The notes: a model not told the origin generated them from the sequence alone. A DNA stretch of 64,000 nucleotides from Candidatus Thalassarchaeaceae archaeon (GCA_029250605.1 JAQXEZ010000012.1:33762-97761); one strand, 5' to 3'. Positions 32,267 through 41,678 are shown, counted from the stretch's first letter. Program-made: numbers and translations.

Positions 32267-33727
32267 CTACTCGTCAGGTAGAGCGTATGAACCTACTACC
32301 GTGACCACTGTGGAGCCGACGATGGCCGATACGAATGCCCAGAGATTGGTCAGCCCGCCCTCGCTTGCTGGGATGGCTCCCTCTGTTGGGTGAATTACGT
32401 ACATGTAGAAGGCGGAGTCGGTTGGAGGGTCCGCCAAACCGTACAACACCACGGAGGTGAATCCAGCGAGGCAGCCGAGGAATGCGCCGCGTGAGGAGAC
32501 CCCTCCCCAGAGGGTCATCAGAACGGGGGAAACCGTGGCAGCTGCGAGCATGTCCGCGAAGAGGAAGATTCCGAATACGCTCCCCGCGTTGAACTCGAAG
32601 CCAAAGATCGTGGGGCCGGATGCCAGGTAAATCGCAAGCGGGATCATCGCCACGGTCGCCACCCTGGACGATATCAGGCCCATCTGACCGTCAGAGATGT
32701 CGCGTGAGAACGACGCAACAATAGCGTTCTGAAGAGTGTCGGCGCTGGAGCACACAAGGGAAACCACCAGCACTATGAGGGCCGATGCCACCAGTAGGCT
32801 GGATTCGTCTATCACGTAGAAGAACGCTATCGACGGGTCAGCGATCCCCCCTTGGCCAGCTGCCACCGTACCCAGGAATCCCATTGCGAAGACCAAGGGG
32901 AACACCATTGCCGCGGCGAGTAGCGCAGCCCTCCTCAGCGAGTCGTCGTTCTCTGATGCGTAGACCCTCTGCCAGTTCCCCTGGGAGAACATCTCGGCTG
33001 CTGTGACTGCTATGACCAGTGCAAGCCCCGATTGCCATGAGCCCATGTAGCTCATGCTACCCAGCAACGACCAATCGTCGTCGGTGTTGTACGCCCTTGC
33101 GTCGTCGAACATCTGACCTGGATCCTCGCCAATTATGGTTAGGAGAATCACCGTCACCAGGAGGGCTATCACCCACGCCTGAGTCCTGTCGGTCGCCAAG
33201 GATGCAGGAAGCCCGCCATAGGCGGTGTAACTAGCGGTCACTGCACCCACCATGACCATAGGCATCAGCGGGTCCATCCCCGAGAGGTGATCCATGACCT
33301 TCCCAATCGCCGTGAACTCTGCGAATAGGAAGGTGAACATGTAGAGAATCGAGATGGAACCGACGTACACCTGCATGAGCCTGCCCAGACGATGTCGCGC
33401 GTAGTCTGCGAGAGTGATTCCGTCCGGCAGTCTGTCTCGAATCATGGGCCCGACGTAGGCCAGCAGTAGGAAGGGCGTCACAGAAGAAGCGGCATATCCA
33501 GCCACGTCCCAGAAACCGCCGTAGTATGCAACCTCTGATGGCGCCAAGAGAACCCAAACCCCCATTCCCGACGCGAAGAGGCTCAGGCCGATTCCCCACT
33601 GGCCCTGTGTCCCCCTGGATGACAGGTATGCGTCATCGTCGATTTCCCTCGTGGCGGCTTGGTAGCCTATGTATCCGAAGGCGGCCAGTATGCAGGTGGT
33701 CAGGATGTATGCGGTTTTCGTTTCCAT
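32267..33727 (-). CDS. thiV: Sodium:solute symporter under TPP riboswitch control (ThiV-like)
   Basis: A 486-residue SSS-family (PutP-like) transporter with about 13 helices. Family segments include the first helix (TTCILAAFGYIGY), SSRGTQGQWGIGLSLFASGMG, the sodium-site-region AEFTAIGKV and the DRTQAWVI and SSADTLQNAIVASFSRD segments. On sequence alone PutP-type amino-acid transport would be guessed, and P5C dehydrogenase is just upstream. However, a clear TPP riboswitch lies immediately before its ATG, which points to a thiamin or thiamin-precursor (HMP) transporter, as proposed for the TPP-switched SSS protein ThiV of marine SAR11 bacteria. Symbol given by that analogy. Confidence 0.8.
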   Translation of the reverse strand: METKTAYILTTCILAAFGYIGYQAATREIDDDAYLSSRGTQGQWGIGLSLFASGMGVWVLLAPSEVAYYGGFWDVAGYAASSVTPFLLLAYVGPMIRDRLPDGITLADYARHRLGRLMQVYVGSISILYMFTFLFAEFTAIGKVMDHLSGMDPLMPMVMVGAVTASYTAYGGLPASLATDRTQAWVIALLVTVILLTIIGEDPGQMFDDARAYNTDDDWSLLGSMSYMGSWQSGLALVIAVTAAEMFSQGNWQRVYASENDDSLRRAALLAAAMVFPLVFAMGFLGTVAAGQGGIADPSIAFFYVIDESSLLVASALIVLVVSLVCSSADTLQNAIVASFSRDISDGQMGLISSRVATVAMIPLAIYLASGPTIFGFEFNAGSVFGIFLFADMLAAATVSPVLMTLWGGVSSRGAFLGCLAGFTSVVLYGLADPPTDSAFYMYVIHPTEGAIPASEGGLTNLWAFVSAIVGSTVVTVVGSYALPDE

Positions 33728-33731
33728 TTTT

Positions 33732-33812
33732 CTTCCTCCGCTGGAATTACCCAGATCAGGTTCTTGGGTCGTCGCCGTGGCGACCTCTCAGCAAAATGCT
33801 CCCCAGTGTCGA
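33732..33812 (-). promoter_or_regulatory. TPP (THI-element) riboswitch
   Basis: Read on the minus strand, the leader contains every core block of the TPP aptamer in order: GGGGAGC, GCTGAGA (pyrimidine-sensing J3/2), a variable GTCGCC/GGCGAC hairpin, GACCC, AGAACCTGATCTGGGTAA (pyrophosphate-sensing helix region) and TTCCAGCGGAGGAAG. The GGAGG in the last block is about 8 bases before the symporter ATG, so the ribosome-binding site sits at the 3' edge of the aptamer and TPP binding should hide it (translational OFF switch). THI elements are known in Thermoplasma, so an archaeal example is expected but rare. Confidence 0.92.
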
Positions 33813-33847
33813 GTCGGGGATGGGAGAAATAGTTCAACCTTGCCGAG

Positions 33848-35464
33848 TCACTCTGGCTGCATGAAAGGGTATCCCCAGTCCTGTGGGATTTCCAGGGTTC
33901 GCTTAACGGAACGTGGGCTGACCCACCTCAGCAGGTTGAGTGGCCCTCCTGCCTTGTCATTTGTGCCGCTGGCCCTAGCACCACCGAATGGCTGCTGGGC
34001 GACTACAGCACCAGTGGGCTTGTCGTTGATGTAGAAGTTCCCGGCTGCGAAGCGAAGTACATCGAACGCCCTCTGGACGTCCTCCTCCTTGTTCGCGAAG
34101 ATGGAGCCCGTGAGAGCGTATGGGGAGCCTGCGTCACACATCTCGAGAGCCCCCTCAAAGTCGTGGTCGTCGTACACGAAGACAGTCAGAACGGGACCGA
34201 ATATCTCTTCGCACATCGTCTCCGAGACGGGGTTGCTGGAGACTATGATGGTAGGCTCGATGAACCAGCCCGTTGAGTCGTCGGAGCCGCCTCCGACGAC
34301 CACCTCGCAGGAGTCGTCTGCCTTTGCTCTCTCGATGTAGCCGGATATCTTGTCGAATGCCCTCTGGTCTATGACCGCGGTCATGAAGTTGGAGAAGTCT
34401 CGTGCGTCGCCCATCTTGATCTTGGCAACCTCGGAGCACAGGTCGCCCCCTATCGACTCCCATACGGAAGCGGGGATGTAGGCCCTGCTGGCTGCACTGC
34501 ACTTCTGCCCTTGGTACTCGAAAGAGCCCCTCAGCAGAGCGACCAGCAATCCCTGCCTGTTGCAGTCCGGGTGTGCGACAATGAAGTCCTTGCCACCCGT
34601 CTCCCCGACAATCCTCGGGTAGGAACGAAGCGATGGCAGTGCCTTAGATATCTCCTGCCACAGTCCTTGGAATGTAGCAGTGGAGCCAGTGAAGTGGAGG
34701 CCTGCAAAGTCGGGGTTAGAGAGGGCCACCTCGGTAATGCTGGCGCCTGACCCGGGCAGGAAGTTGATCACTCCGGCTGGGAGCCCAGCCTCCATCATCA
34801 GCTGCATTAGTACGTAGTTCGAATGGTACGAGTTTCTGCTCGGCTTCCAGATCGAGGTGCAACCGACGATGGCTGGCGCGCTGGGCAGGTTGGCTGCTAT
34901 GCTGGTGAAGTTGAATGGGGTTATGGATAGGACGAATCCCTCCAATGGGCGTATCTCCGTGGAGTTCTTCACCCCAGTCGGGGAGACCAGTGGCTGCAGT
35001 TCGTCATGGAAGCCTCGGGCGTAGTGGCAGTTGAACCTCCAGAAGTCGATGAGTTCGCAGGCCGAGTCTATTTCAGCCTGGAATGCCGTCTTCGATTGAT
35101 TGAGCATGGTCGATGCGTTGACTCGCATCCTCCAGTCCCCGGCAAGAAGGTCGGCACACCTCTCGAATACTTGGCACCGCCCCTCGAGGCCGAGAGCAAT
35201 CCAATCATTCTGGGCATTCACCGCCGCTTCGCAGGCAGCCTCCATCTCTGCCTTTCCTGCTAGGTGTACGTTTGCGAGTACGTGACCGTGGTCGTGGGGT
35301 ACTACCTGCGTTACCGTGTTACCGGTGAAGACGAGTTCCCCGTTGATGACGCAGGGTATCTCGATGACCTCGGCGAACTGTCGGTCTATCTCGTTCTGCA
35401 GCGCTGTCCTCTCGGGACTTCCCGGAGCGTATCCCATGATGGGCTCATTTACTGGTTGGCTCAT
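33848..35464 (-). CDS. pruA: 1-pyrroline-5-carboxylate dehydrogenase (ALDH4 type)
   Basis: Oxidises glutamate-5-semialdehyde (P5C) to glutamate with NAD+, the second step of proline breakdown. The 538-residue protein has the long N-terminal segment of the ALDH4A1 type (PVNEPIMGYAPGSPER), the ITPFNFTSIAANLP NAD-site start, the catalytic Glu in VGETGGKDF, the catalytic Cys in GQKCSAASRAYIP, and C-terminal QPFGGARASGTNDKAGG typical of P5CDH. No proline dehydrogenase is in the window. It sits just upstream of the TPP-switched symporter on the same strand. Confidence 0.92.
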   Translation of the reverse strand: MSQPVNEPIMGYAPGSPERTALQNEIDRQFAEVIEIPCVINGELVFTGNTVTQVVPHDHGHVLANVHLAGKAEMEAACEAAVNAQNDWIALGLEGRCQVFERCADLLAGDWRMRVNASTMLNQSKTAFQAEIDSACELIDFWRFNCHYARGFHDELQPLVSPTGVKNSTEIRPLEGFVLSITPFNFTSIAANLPSAPAIVGCTSIWKPSRNSYHSNYVLMQLMMEAGLPAGVINFLPGSGASITEVALSNPDFAGLHFTGSTATFQGLWQEISKALPSLRSYPRIVGETGGKDFIVAHPDCNRQGLLVALLRGSFEYQGQKCSAASRAYIPASVWESIGGDLCSEVAKIKMGDARDFSNFMTAVIDQRAFDKISGYIERAKADDSCEVVVGGGSDDSTGWFIEPTIIVSSNPVSETMCEEIFGPVLTVFVYDDHDFEGALEMCDAGSPYALTGSIFANKEEDVQRAFDVLRFAAGNFYINDKPTGAVVAQQPFGGARASGTNDKAGGPLNLLRWVSPRSVKRTLEIPQDWGYPFMQPE

Positions 35465-35517
35465 GGGGTTCTGTGGGAGAAGAATCGTCTAACATAGTTT
35501 CGCAGAGGGGATCTGGT

Positions 35518-35808
35518 CTACTCCCACTCCTTTGGCTGGCCCTTGTTCTCCTTCTTCCATGCCCTGTAGCAGGGCTTGCAGAGTGAAATCTTGCGGACCT
35601 TCCGAGAAACTCCGGAAGACCCCCAGACCTCGACGGCTCTGTCGTACGCCATCTTCCTCCCGCCGGCCTTCTTGTCTGCCCAGTTGTCGCATCCTTTGAT
35701 GTCGCAGGGGACTTCTCCGACGAATTCAGGCTTCTCCTCGTTAGCGGATCCGCCTTTGCCACCCGCAGAGACTTGCCTCCTCTTCTTGGCTCTGGACTTG
35801 AATCCCAT
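35518..35808 (-). CDS. Small Cys-containing basic protein
   Basis: A 96-residue protein, basic at the N-terminus (MGFKSRAKKRRQ), with CDIKGC (35 and 40) and CKPC (77 and 80), which could form a treble-clef or zinc-knuckle site. The middle segment NWADKKAGGRKMAYDRA and the end of the protein are rich in charged residues. No family recognised; such proteins often bind RNA or the ribosome. It lies between purA (downstream, 24 bases) and P5CDH on the minus strand. Confidence 0.6.
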   Translation of the reverse strand: MGFKSRAKKRRQVSAGGKGGSANEEKPEFVGEVPCDIKGCDNWADKKAGGRKMAYDRAVEVWGSSGVSRKVRKISLCKPCYRAWKKENKGQPKEWE

Positions 35809-35832
35809 TGAGGCTGCGGTAATGGTGGCCGA

Positions 35833-37176
35833 TTAGAAGGTTGCTTCGGACAACTCGATGTCGAAGGGACCTCCGGAGCTGGCTATGGAAGCCAGACGAT
35901 CCGGCCCCACGCCGACGCTGACAACCGGGACACCGGATATCTCCTCAATCCTAGAGAGATAGGACCGAATCTCACTAGGTAGCGAGTCTATTCCCCCTCC
36001 ATTCCTCGATTCCTCGGCGATCTGGATCCACTCATCCTCCCCCATAGCCGGGAAACCGGGATGGGTCTCGTAGACTGGTTTGCACCTACTTAGTTCCTCC
36101 GAGGAGGACGGCAGATGGGATACTTCCTGGCCGTCGAGCTCGTATGAGGTGCATATCTTCAGCTCGTCCAGACCCCCTAGGACGTCCAGCTTGGTCACCA
36201 CCAGGCCGGTGTAGCCGTTGAGTCTCTGGCTCTCGTTCAATGCCACTGCGTCGAGCCACCCAGTTCTACGAGGGCGACCAGTGGTCGTCCCGAACTCGTG
36301 ACCGACCACTGACATCTGCTTTCCTGGGCCCTCTTCGAGCGAGAGCTCGGTCGGGAACGGCCCGTTCCCCACACGAGTAGTGTAAGCCTTGGTGATGCCG
36401 TAGCACTGTTCGATGTGCCCAGGGTGTATACCAGCACCATGCGTCGCATTAGCCCTGCAAGTGATTGAGGACGTCACGAATGGGTATGTTCCTTGGTCGA
36501 TGTCGAGCATTGCCCCTTGGGCTCCCTCGAGGAGAACTTGTTCCCCCCGGTTCAGAGCAGTGTCGAGCATCGGGCCAGTAGCACGGATGGCGTTTGAGAA
36601 CCTCTCATGAATCCAGATTAGTTCGGAGCCCAGTTGCTCGGGATCGATCCTATCCCCTACCCCTACTGTGGCCAGCTGATCGTTCATCCGCCTTGCCATA
36701 TCCCCTATCTCGGAGTCTCGCCCCAACAGGAGTCCGATGTCCACGAACCTGATGCCGACCCTCTCGGTTCGGTCCCTGTAAGCCGGGCCGATCCCTCTAC
36801 CAGTTGTTCCGACGATCTTGTCGGCCGAGTCGTATAGCCTATGGAATGGCAGTATGACCGCAGCCCTCTCGCTGATGAAGAGCCTCTCTCCCTCGGGTTG
36901 TTCCCCCGTGAGTTCGGCCCACTCCATGAGTTCCCTATCCAAGACCCAGGGGTCAACCACCATCCCACAACCAAGTACAAGTTTGCAATCCCTAGAGGTA
37001 ATTCCCGAAGGCAGCAGGTGCATCTTGAGGGTGGTCCCCCCTGCTACGATAGTGTGGCCGGCATTATTGCCTCCTTGGAACCGAACAGCCCACTGGGAGT
37101 TGGGTGCTAGCTGGTCTATGGCCTTGCCCTTACCCTCGTCCCCCCATTGGGCACCGAGCACGACGCTGGCTGGCAC
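35833..37176 (-). CDS. purA: Adenylosuccinate synthetase
   Basis: GTP-dependent formation of adenylosuccinate from IMP and aspartate in AMP synthesis. VVLGAQWGDEGKGK is the P-loop with catalytic Asp, NNAGHT supplies the catalytic His, and GTTGRGIGPAY, SSITCRANATHGAGI, TTGRPRRTGWLD and TKLDVLGGL are all family blocks. From the GTG at 37176 the protein is 447 residues, close to the usual 430. Longer starts up to 37287 overlap the promoter side of the eL40 gene and add unrelated sequence. Confidence 0.94.
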   Translation of the reverse strand: MPASVVLGAQWGDEGKGKAIDQLAPNSQWAVRFQGGNNAGHTIVAGGTTLKMHLLPSGITSRDCKLVLGCGMVVDPWVLDRELMEWAELTGEQPEGERLFISERAAVILPFHRLYDSADKIVGTTGRGIGPAYRDRTERVGIRFVDIGLLLGRDSEIGDMARRMNDQLATVGVGDRIDPEQLGSELIWIHERFSNAIRATGPMLDTALNRGEQVLLEGAQGAMLDIDQGTYPFVTSSITCRANATHGAGIHPGHIEQCYGITKAYTTRVGNGPFPTELSLEEGPGKQMSVVGHEFGTTTGRPRRTGWLDAVALNESQRLNGYTGLVVTKLDVLGGLDELKICTSYELDGQEVSHLPSSSEELSRCKPVYETHPGFPAMGEDEWIQIAEESRNGGGIDSLPSEIRSYLSRIEEISGVPVVSVGVGPDRLASIASSGGPFDIELSEATF

Positions 37177-37280
37177 GTGACTAGTAACACGGCCAGAGGT
37201 GTTTGAATGCTTTGGAGGGAGGACATGGGGTGAGGAAGCGTGGGAAGCGGTTATGAATGCCGGGCAGGTCGCCCGACAAC

Positions 37281-37448
37281 ATGGCACAGAGGCATCCTGA
37301 GGCGGAAGCGAGGCTCCTGATCAAGTGGATCTGCATGAACTGCTCCGCAACTCACCGCGCTCACGGTGGAGTCAAGCCCCCCCGATCATGCAGAAAGTGC
37401 GGTTACACCAGACTTAGGAAGAAGGCTGCAGACCGCAGGTCGACATGA
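37281..37448 (+). CDS. rpl40e: Ribosomal protein eL40
   Basis: A 55-residue zinc-ribbon ribosomal protein: [16 protein letters not shown] (Cys18, Cys21) and [13 protein letters not shown] (Cys37, Cys40) match archaeal eL40 nearly throughout. The ATG at 37281 gives the usual length; a start at 37257 would add eight residues. Its stop overlaps the ATG of the ArgO-like gene by four bases (37445-37448), so the transporter is co-expressed with it. Confidence 0.93.
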   Translation: MAQRHPEAEARLLIKWICMNCSATHRAHGGVKPPRSCRKCGYTRLRKKAADRRST

Positions 37449-38065
37449 GCATGGGCCTTGGGTCTGCTGGACTCGAAGGTTTCGCTCTGAGTTTGGGACT
37501 AATCCTCGCAATAGGCCCGCAAAATGCGTTCGTCATGCGACAAGGCCTGAAGAGATCGCATGTTTTCGCGACATGTCTAGCTTGCTCATTGGCTGATGTA
37601 AGCCTGATTGCAGCAGGAATACTTGGCGTGGGGGCATTGGTCTCCAGCATAGGTGGTGCTGAGAAGTTGATTGCCTTCGGGGCGGCCGTCTTCCTGACCG
37701 GTTATGGTTCCCTTAGGGTCAAATCATCCATGAACCCAGAGGCGATAGATATCGAGGGTGAGGCGGAGGGAGGCTTTTCGGCAACCATGGCGGCATTGAT
37801 GGCGATAACTTTCCTGAACCCTCATGTCTACTTCGACACCCTTCTTCTGATCGGCGGTGCTTCCACTGGTTTCATCGGGGACGAGCGAATTGCCTTCGGG
37901 GTCGGTGCTGCAACGGCCTCATTCGTCTTCTTCTTCTCGCTTGGTTACGGGGCCAAGAGGCTGTCCGGGGTCCTGAACAGGCCGGACGCATGGAGGGTCA
38001 TCGACCGAGGCATTGCCGTTGTGATGTTCGTGATCGCAGGCGCCATAATCCAGCCTTATCTATGA
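37445..38065 (+). CDS. argO: LysE/ArgO-family amino-acid exporter
   Basis: A 206-residue, six-helix exporter. The family start [41 protein letters not shown] and [17 protein letters not shown] (helix with the conserved N-P-H) match ArgO/LysE, which export arginine or lysine and relieve amino-acid overload during growth on peptides. This fits the peptide importer and peptidases in the window. The ATG at 37445 overlaps eL40; an ATG at 37451 is possible. Its stop overlaps the convergent aminotransferase by 10 bases. Confidence 0.88.
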   Translation: MSMGLGSAGLEGFALSLGLILAIGPQNAFVMRQGLKRSHVFATCLACSLADVSLIAAGILGVGALVSSIGGAEKLIAFGAAVFLTGYGSLRVKSSMNPEAIDIEGEAEGGFSATMAALMAITFLNPHVYFDTLLLIGGASTGFIGDERIAFGVGAATASFVFFFSLGYGAKRLSGVLNRPDAWRVIDRGIAVVMFVIAGAIIQPYL

Positions 38066-39174
38066 AGGATTTCGCCCAATGCCGATACCAGTGACTCAAT
38101 TTCTCCCATGTTGTTGTCGATGTGAGGAGATACGCGAAGCAGTCCAGATCTGCTAGTTACTAGGATGGAGTAGTCAGATTGCAGTCGGTCTGCGACGGTC
38201 GCGCTGCTAATGCCGTTGGGGAGCCTCAGGCTGACTATGGCGCTCCTCTCCCCCTCCGACATAGGAGAGGCGATCTCAACACCCATGCCGCTGATTCCTT
38301 TGACCAGTGAGTCGACTAGCTCCAGGTCATGCCTCCAAACCTCATCCATACCGATCTCAACCAGCTCTTCGATGGCAGCAGCGAGTCCGAGGGCGGCCCC
38401 GAAGTGAATGGTGGTGTATTCGAACCTGCTCGCGTCATCGGGCAAAACGAGCCTGTCTGCTCTGAGATCCCATAGGTCGGCGTTGCTCCTAAAGCCTATC
38501 AGGCCCGGATTGAGGTCGCTCACCACAGAGGGAGAGATGAACCCGACAGCCGCACCGTAAGTCCCCCTCAACCACTTGTATCCGGAGGAGACGATGACGT
38601 CTGCCTTGGTGGAGTACGCGTCGATAGGAACCACCCCCATCGATTGGGTGGCATCCACGACGATTAGTGCCCCTACTGAGTGGGCGGTTTCTGAGAGCTT
38701 CTCGAGGTCGTACCTCTGGCCATTGGAGTACTCCACGTGTGAGATTGTTACAACCGAGGTCTTCTCATCGATTAATGACAAGATGTCATCAGGGTCAGTG
38801 TACAGAGAGTCATCGTGTTCGGCGAGTCGGATTTCTGCGCCATTGGACTCACAGACCCTAGCCCAAGGATAGACAGTGGAGGGGAATGCCACTCTGCTGG
38901 AGACCACGTTGGATCCCTCGGACGGCGATATCGCCCAAGCGAGCGAGCAAAGGAGTTCGGTCGCGCTGGAGCCGACGCATACGTCCTCGACCCCACACGA
39001 CAGGAGTTTCGAAGCTGCCGTCCTTAGAGGCATCATCCCCTTCTTCTCGGCCTCCCCGTCGAACTCTGCAGCTCCGCCCCTAGCGAGCGAATCGGCCCAC
39101 TCAGAGGATATGCGATGGGCCCTTGAGGAGGTCGTGGCGACGTTTGCGTACGAGAGGTTGATCCAGTGAGGCAT
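38056..39174 (-). CDS. Class V aminotransferase (cysteine desulfurase-like fold)
   Basis: About 372 residues with a PLP fold type I core: VGSSATELLCSLAWA (phosphate loop), ISHVEYSNGQRYDLEKL, VVDATQSMGVVPID (Asp that pairs with the pyridine N) and the Schiff-base Lys in VSSGYKWLRGTYGAAVGF. The last block is typical of the SufS/isopenicillin-epimerase-like branch, but the mobile Cys loop of cysteine desulfurases is not obvious, so the substrate is unknown. The ATG at 39174 (MPHWINLSYANVATT) is preferred over a TTG at 39210. Confidence 0.8.
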   Translation of the reverse strand: MPHWINLSYANVATTSSRAHRISSEWADSLARGGAAEFDGEAEKKGMMPLRTAASKLLSCGVEDVCVGSSATELLCSLAWAISPSEGSNVVSSRVAFPSTVYPWARVCESNGAEIRLAEHDDSLYTDPDDILSLIDEKTSVVTISHVEYSNGQRYDLEKLSETAHSVGALIVVDATQSMGVVPIDAYSTKADVIVSSGYKWLRGTYGAAVGFISPSVVSDLNPGLIGFRSNADLWDLRADRLVLPDDASRFEYTTIHFGAALGLAAAIEELVEIGMDEVWRHDLELVDSLVKGISGMGVEIASPMSEGERSAIVSLRLPNGISSATVADRLQSDYSILVTSRSGLLRVSPHIDNNMGEIESLVSALGEILHR

Positions 39175-39213
39175 GTCTAACAGATTTTCTGAGGGGGTCT
39201 GGCTCTTCAATTC

Positions 39214-39489
39214 TCAGGAGCGGCTTACTTCGTTCAGCATCTCCTCCAGTGCAGCCTGAATCTGAAGGCATAGCGGCCCGTAGTGCCCTGGAAGATTGGG
39301 GTCGTTGAAAATCTCATCCAGTATCGAGGCAGTCATTCCGAGCCTAACGTCCATGTCCTTCCCTGCATTTAGGAGCCACTTCTCCACCGCATCCTTCGAG
39401 GCCGACCTGATGTTACGGGGAACCTGGTTGTCGTCTAGTTGCCCGAGGACCTGCGCAATCTGCTTGATGCGAGTATCGATATCTGACAA
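39214..39489 (-). CDS. UPF0147 family protein
   Basis: A 91-residue helical protein with the family blocks RIKQIAQVLGQL, the turn VPRNIRSASKDAVEKWL and DVRLGMTASILDEIFNDPNLPGHY. UPF0147 is an archaea-wide family of unknown role, so this gene also supports an archaeal source. It is upstream of the class V aminotransferase on the same strand, with 39 bases between. Confidence 0.9.
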   Translation of the reverse strand: MSDIDTRIKQIAQVLGQLDDNQVPRNIRSASKDAVEKWLLNAGKDMDVRLGMTASILDEIFNDPNLPGHYGPLCLQIQAALEEMLNEVSRS

Positions 39490-39550
39490 GGTCCCATCTC
39501 CGGTTCTTCCAACGTAGGCCCCTCCTTAAGCACATCCCAAGTGAGCAGGT

Positions 39551-40342
39551 TTACTTCCTTGCGATCCACGATGACCATGGCATGTTCTTGCTATTGGCCA
39601 GACCATGCCCAGTGCCCTCCGAGCCAAGCGCTATTATTCCCACCTCAGCATCATCCTCCAAGCATTCTTCCAGTGCCCAGATCATCGACGCCTCGAGGTC
39701 TCCGACGTCAAGGATCCTCTCTGCCACTCTGAAGCTGAGCATCCCCCTTGTAATCGCCTCGCCAATTCCGGTCGCGCCAACCCCGACTCCATCTTGGACC
39801 CAAAATCCGCATCCCGGAAGCGGCACGTCCCCGACCCTGCCGGGTGGCCTGTCACTGCACCCCCCCGTGCTTGTAGCACAGGCAATGGAGCCTGAGCGAT
39901 CCCTAGCAATCACTCCGACCGTGTCGGTAGCCTCCTTGAATGGAGGTCTGCCCTCAACTGGGGCCTTTTCGATGCCCTTGGCATCCGCCCAAATCCTTGC
40001 CCCTTCCCCGGTTAGGCCGTTGATTTCCTCGTCGAGTAGGTTGGCTGCAACCCTAATCGGGTTAGGGGTGTCTTCCATTGCAATGACGAAGCCCATTCTC
40101 CCGTCCGAGACCTGAATAGAGGCATCGAGAAGAACGGATCCATCGGTCCTGAAGACCGAGCCCGTTCCGGCATTGAAAACTGAGTCATCCTCCAGAACTA
40201 CGCAAGCCTCCACTGCAGCTTCCACGGCAGAACCACCGGACTCAAGTATTCCTGCAGCGATCGCCACGGCCCTCTCCACATTTGCTAGCCTCTCTGGACC
40301 CGCTCCTGCACCACCATGGGCGACAACTGCTGGTATGGACAA
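39551..40342 (-). CDS. Isoaspartyl peptidase / plant-type L-asparaginase (Ntn hydrolase)
   Basis: About 263 residues of the threonine-type Ntn-hydrolase family T2, made as a precursor that cuts itself before the catalytic Thr. Visible: AVVAHGGAGA at the start, NAGTGSVFRTDG, the cleavage and nucleophile region TDTVGVIARDRSG, TSTGG, and GATGIGEAI. It hydrolyses isoaspartyl dipeptides and asparagine. TTG at 40342 is preferred because AGGAGG lies 8 bases upstream; a GTG at 40351 is too close to that sequence. The MFS gene upstream ends at 40344. Confidence 0.87.
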   Translation of the reverse strand: MSIPAVVAHGGAGAGPERLANVERAVAIAAGILESGGSAVEAAVEACVVLEDDSVFNAGTGSVFRTDGSVLLDASIQVSDGRMGFVIAMEDTPNPIRVAANLLDEEINGLTGEGARIWADAKGIEKAPVEGRPPFKEATDTVGVIARDRSGSIACATSTGGCSDRPPGRVGDVPLPGCGFWVQDGVGVGATGIGEAITRGMLSFRVAERILDVGDLEASMIWALEECLEDDAEVGIIALGSEGTGHGLANSKNMPWSSWIARK

Positions 40343-40343
40343 C

Positions 40344-41678
40344 TCAGGCACCTCCTGGTTGGAGGTTTCCCTCCCCGGGCGCCCGTAACCGTAGTTGGAG
40401 TAAAAGTGCTGCTAAGAAGAAGAGTCCGGAGACCCTGAAGCAAGTGTGGTAAGACCAAAGCCCAGCCCCCTCAACGGTGGAGGACCATATCACTGCTGAG
40501 AGTAATGGCCCGATGATCCGGGCCAGAGCACCAAGCCCCTCCTGTGCCCCCATAATGGTCCCCAACTCGTAGCCCCCATCCTTCGTAGCGAACGTAAGAA
40601 GCGAGCTCTGTGTGGGCATGAAGACCCCGTTGCCAATCGCGAAACCGGCGCAGGAACCGAATATCAGCCAACTGACCTCGGACGAGGCGTAGGGAATGCT
40701 TGAGATCCCAAGCCCAGTGAGAGCGGTTCCGACGATCATCATCCCCCTGAGGCTGAACCTCCGCGTGAGCGGCCTGATCAACCCCCCTTGCACGATGACG
40801 CCGAGCAGACCCACGAATGCGAATGCCCATCCGTTGTCCCTCTCGCTCCAACCTAGTCCGCCACTTTCCGGATCCATCGATGTGAAGAGGATGAAAGTTC
40901 CATGCATCATGGTGAATCCGATCAGGAACAGAAAGTTCACGTTAACCAGTGAGGAGATGGTTGGCATACGCATCACAGATGTGATTCTTGAGAACGTCTC
41001 CCCGAGGTGAGTAATTGGCGACTTCTCGGACTCGGACCTAGACTCTGGAGGGAGACTCTCAGGGAGCTTGAAGAATGCAAGGAGAAGTGCAATCGAGGAC
41101 ATGGCACTGGAGAAGATGCAGGGGAGGAGATAGGGGTAATCCATCCAGAACTGGTTGTTGAACGGTCCACCGAAGCCGGTCGCGGGGTCGGAGAGGACCC
41201 CACCGATGAATGGCCCGATCATGAAGCCGAGCCCGAATGCTGCACCCAGCATGCCCATCCTGCCTGCTACCTCTTCGTCCTCGCTGATATCTCCGATGTA
41301 TGCCTTGGCTACGGCGATGTTGCCGTTACCAGCACCAGCTAGGAAGCGGGCGATGACAGCCATTGCGAGGCTCCCTGACAACCCGAAGACGATGAAGAAT
41401 ACCGAGTTTGCCGCGAGACCGAACATCAGGACTGGGCGCCTTCCCATGCGATCCGAAATCGCCCCTAGTATCGGAGTGGAGATGAACTGAGCGAGGGAGT
41501 AGGTAGCAATCACCATTCCAACCCAGAAGTCACGGGACCCCGTGTCCACGATCCCCTCTGCTGTGGCCAGGTCTTGTACGAAGTATGTGAGGAAAGGGAT
41601 AACTAGGGTTAGCCCAAGCATGTCCACTAGGACGACTAGGAACAGAATTCCCATTGGGGAGCGTTGTCTGGAAGGCAT
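40344..41678 (-). CDS. MFS drug-efflux-type transporter (TetA-like)
   Basis: A 12-helix transporter of about 444 residues. VDMLGLTLVIPFLTYFVQDL in helix 1, the loop motif GAISDRMGRRPVLMFGL, and RFLAGAGNGNIAVAKAYIGDIS are those of the TetA/MdtG DHA1 family. Substrate unknown. The ATG at 41678 (MPSRQRSPMG) lies nearer helix 1 than the GTG at 41708. It runs into the Ntn asparaginase gene on the same strand, so the two are likely co-transcribed. Confidence 0.84.
   Translation of the reverse strand: MPSRQRSPMGILFLVVLVDMLGLTLVIPFLTYFVQDLATAEGIVDTGSRDFWVGMVIATYSLAQFISTPILGAISDRMGRRPVLMFGLAANSVFFIVFGLSGSLAMAVIARFLAGAGNGNIAVAKAYIGDISEDEEVAGRMGMLGAAFGLGFMIGPFIGGVLSDPATGFGGPFNNQFWMDYPYLLPCIFSSAMSSIALLLAFFKLPESLPPESRSESEKSPITHLGETFSRITSVMRMPTISSLVNVNFLFLIGFTMMHGTFILFTSMDPESGGLGWSERDNGWAFAFVGLLGVIVQGGLIRPLTRRFSLRGMMIVGTALTGLGISSIPYASSEVSWLIFGSCAGFAIGNGVFMPTQSSLLTFATKDGGYELGTIMGAQEGLGALARIIGPLLSAVIWSSTVEGAGLWSYHTCFRVSGLFFLAALLLQLRLRAPGEGNLQPGGA

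Noticed and set aside
32267..33727. Proline transporter PutP, based on family and the adjacent P5C dehydrogenase
   Set aside because: The TPP riboswitch directly before the start codon is stronger evidence for a thiamin-related substrate.
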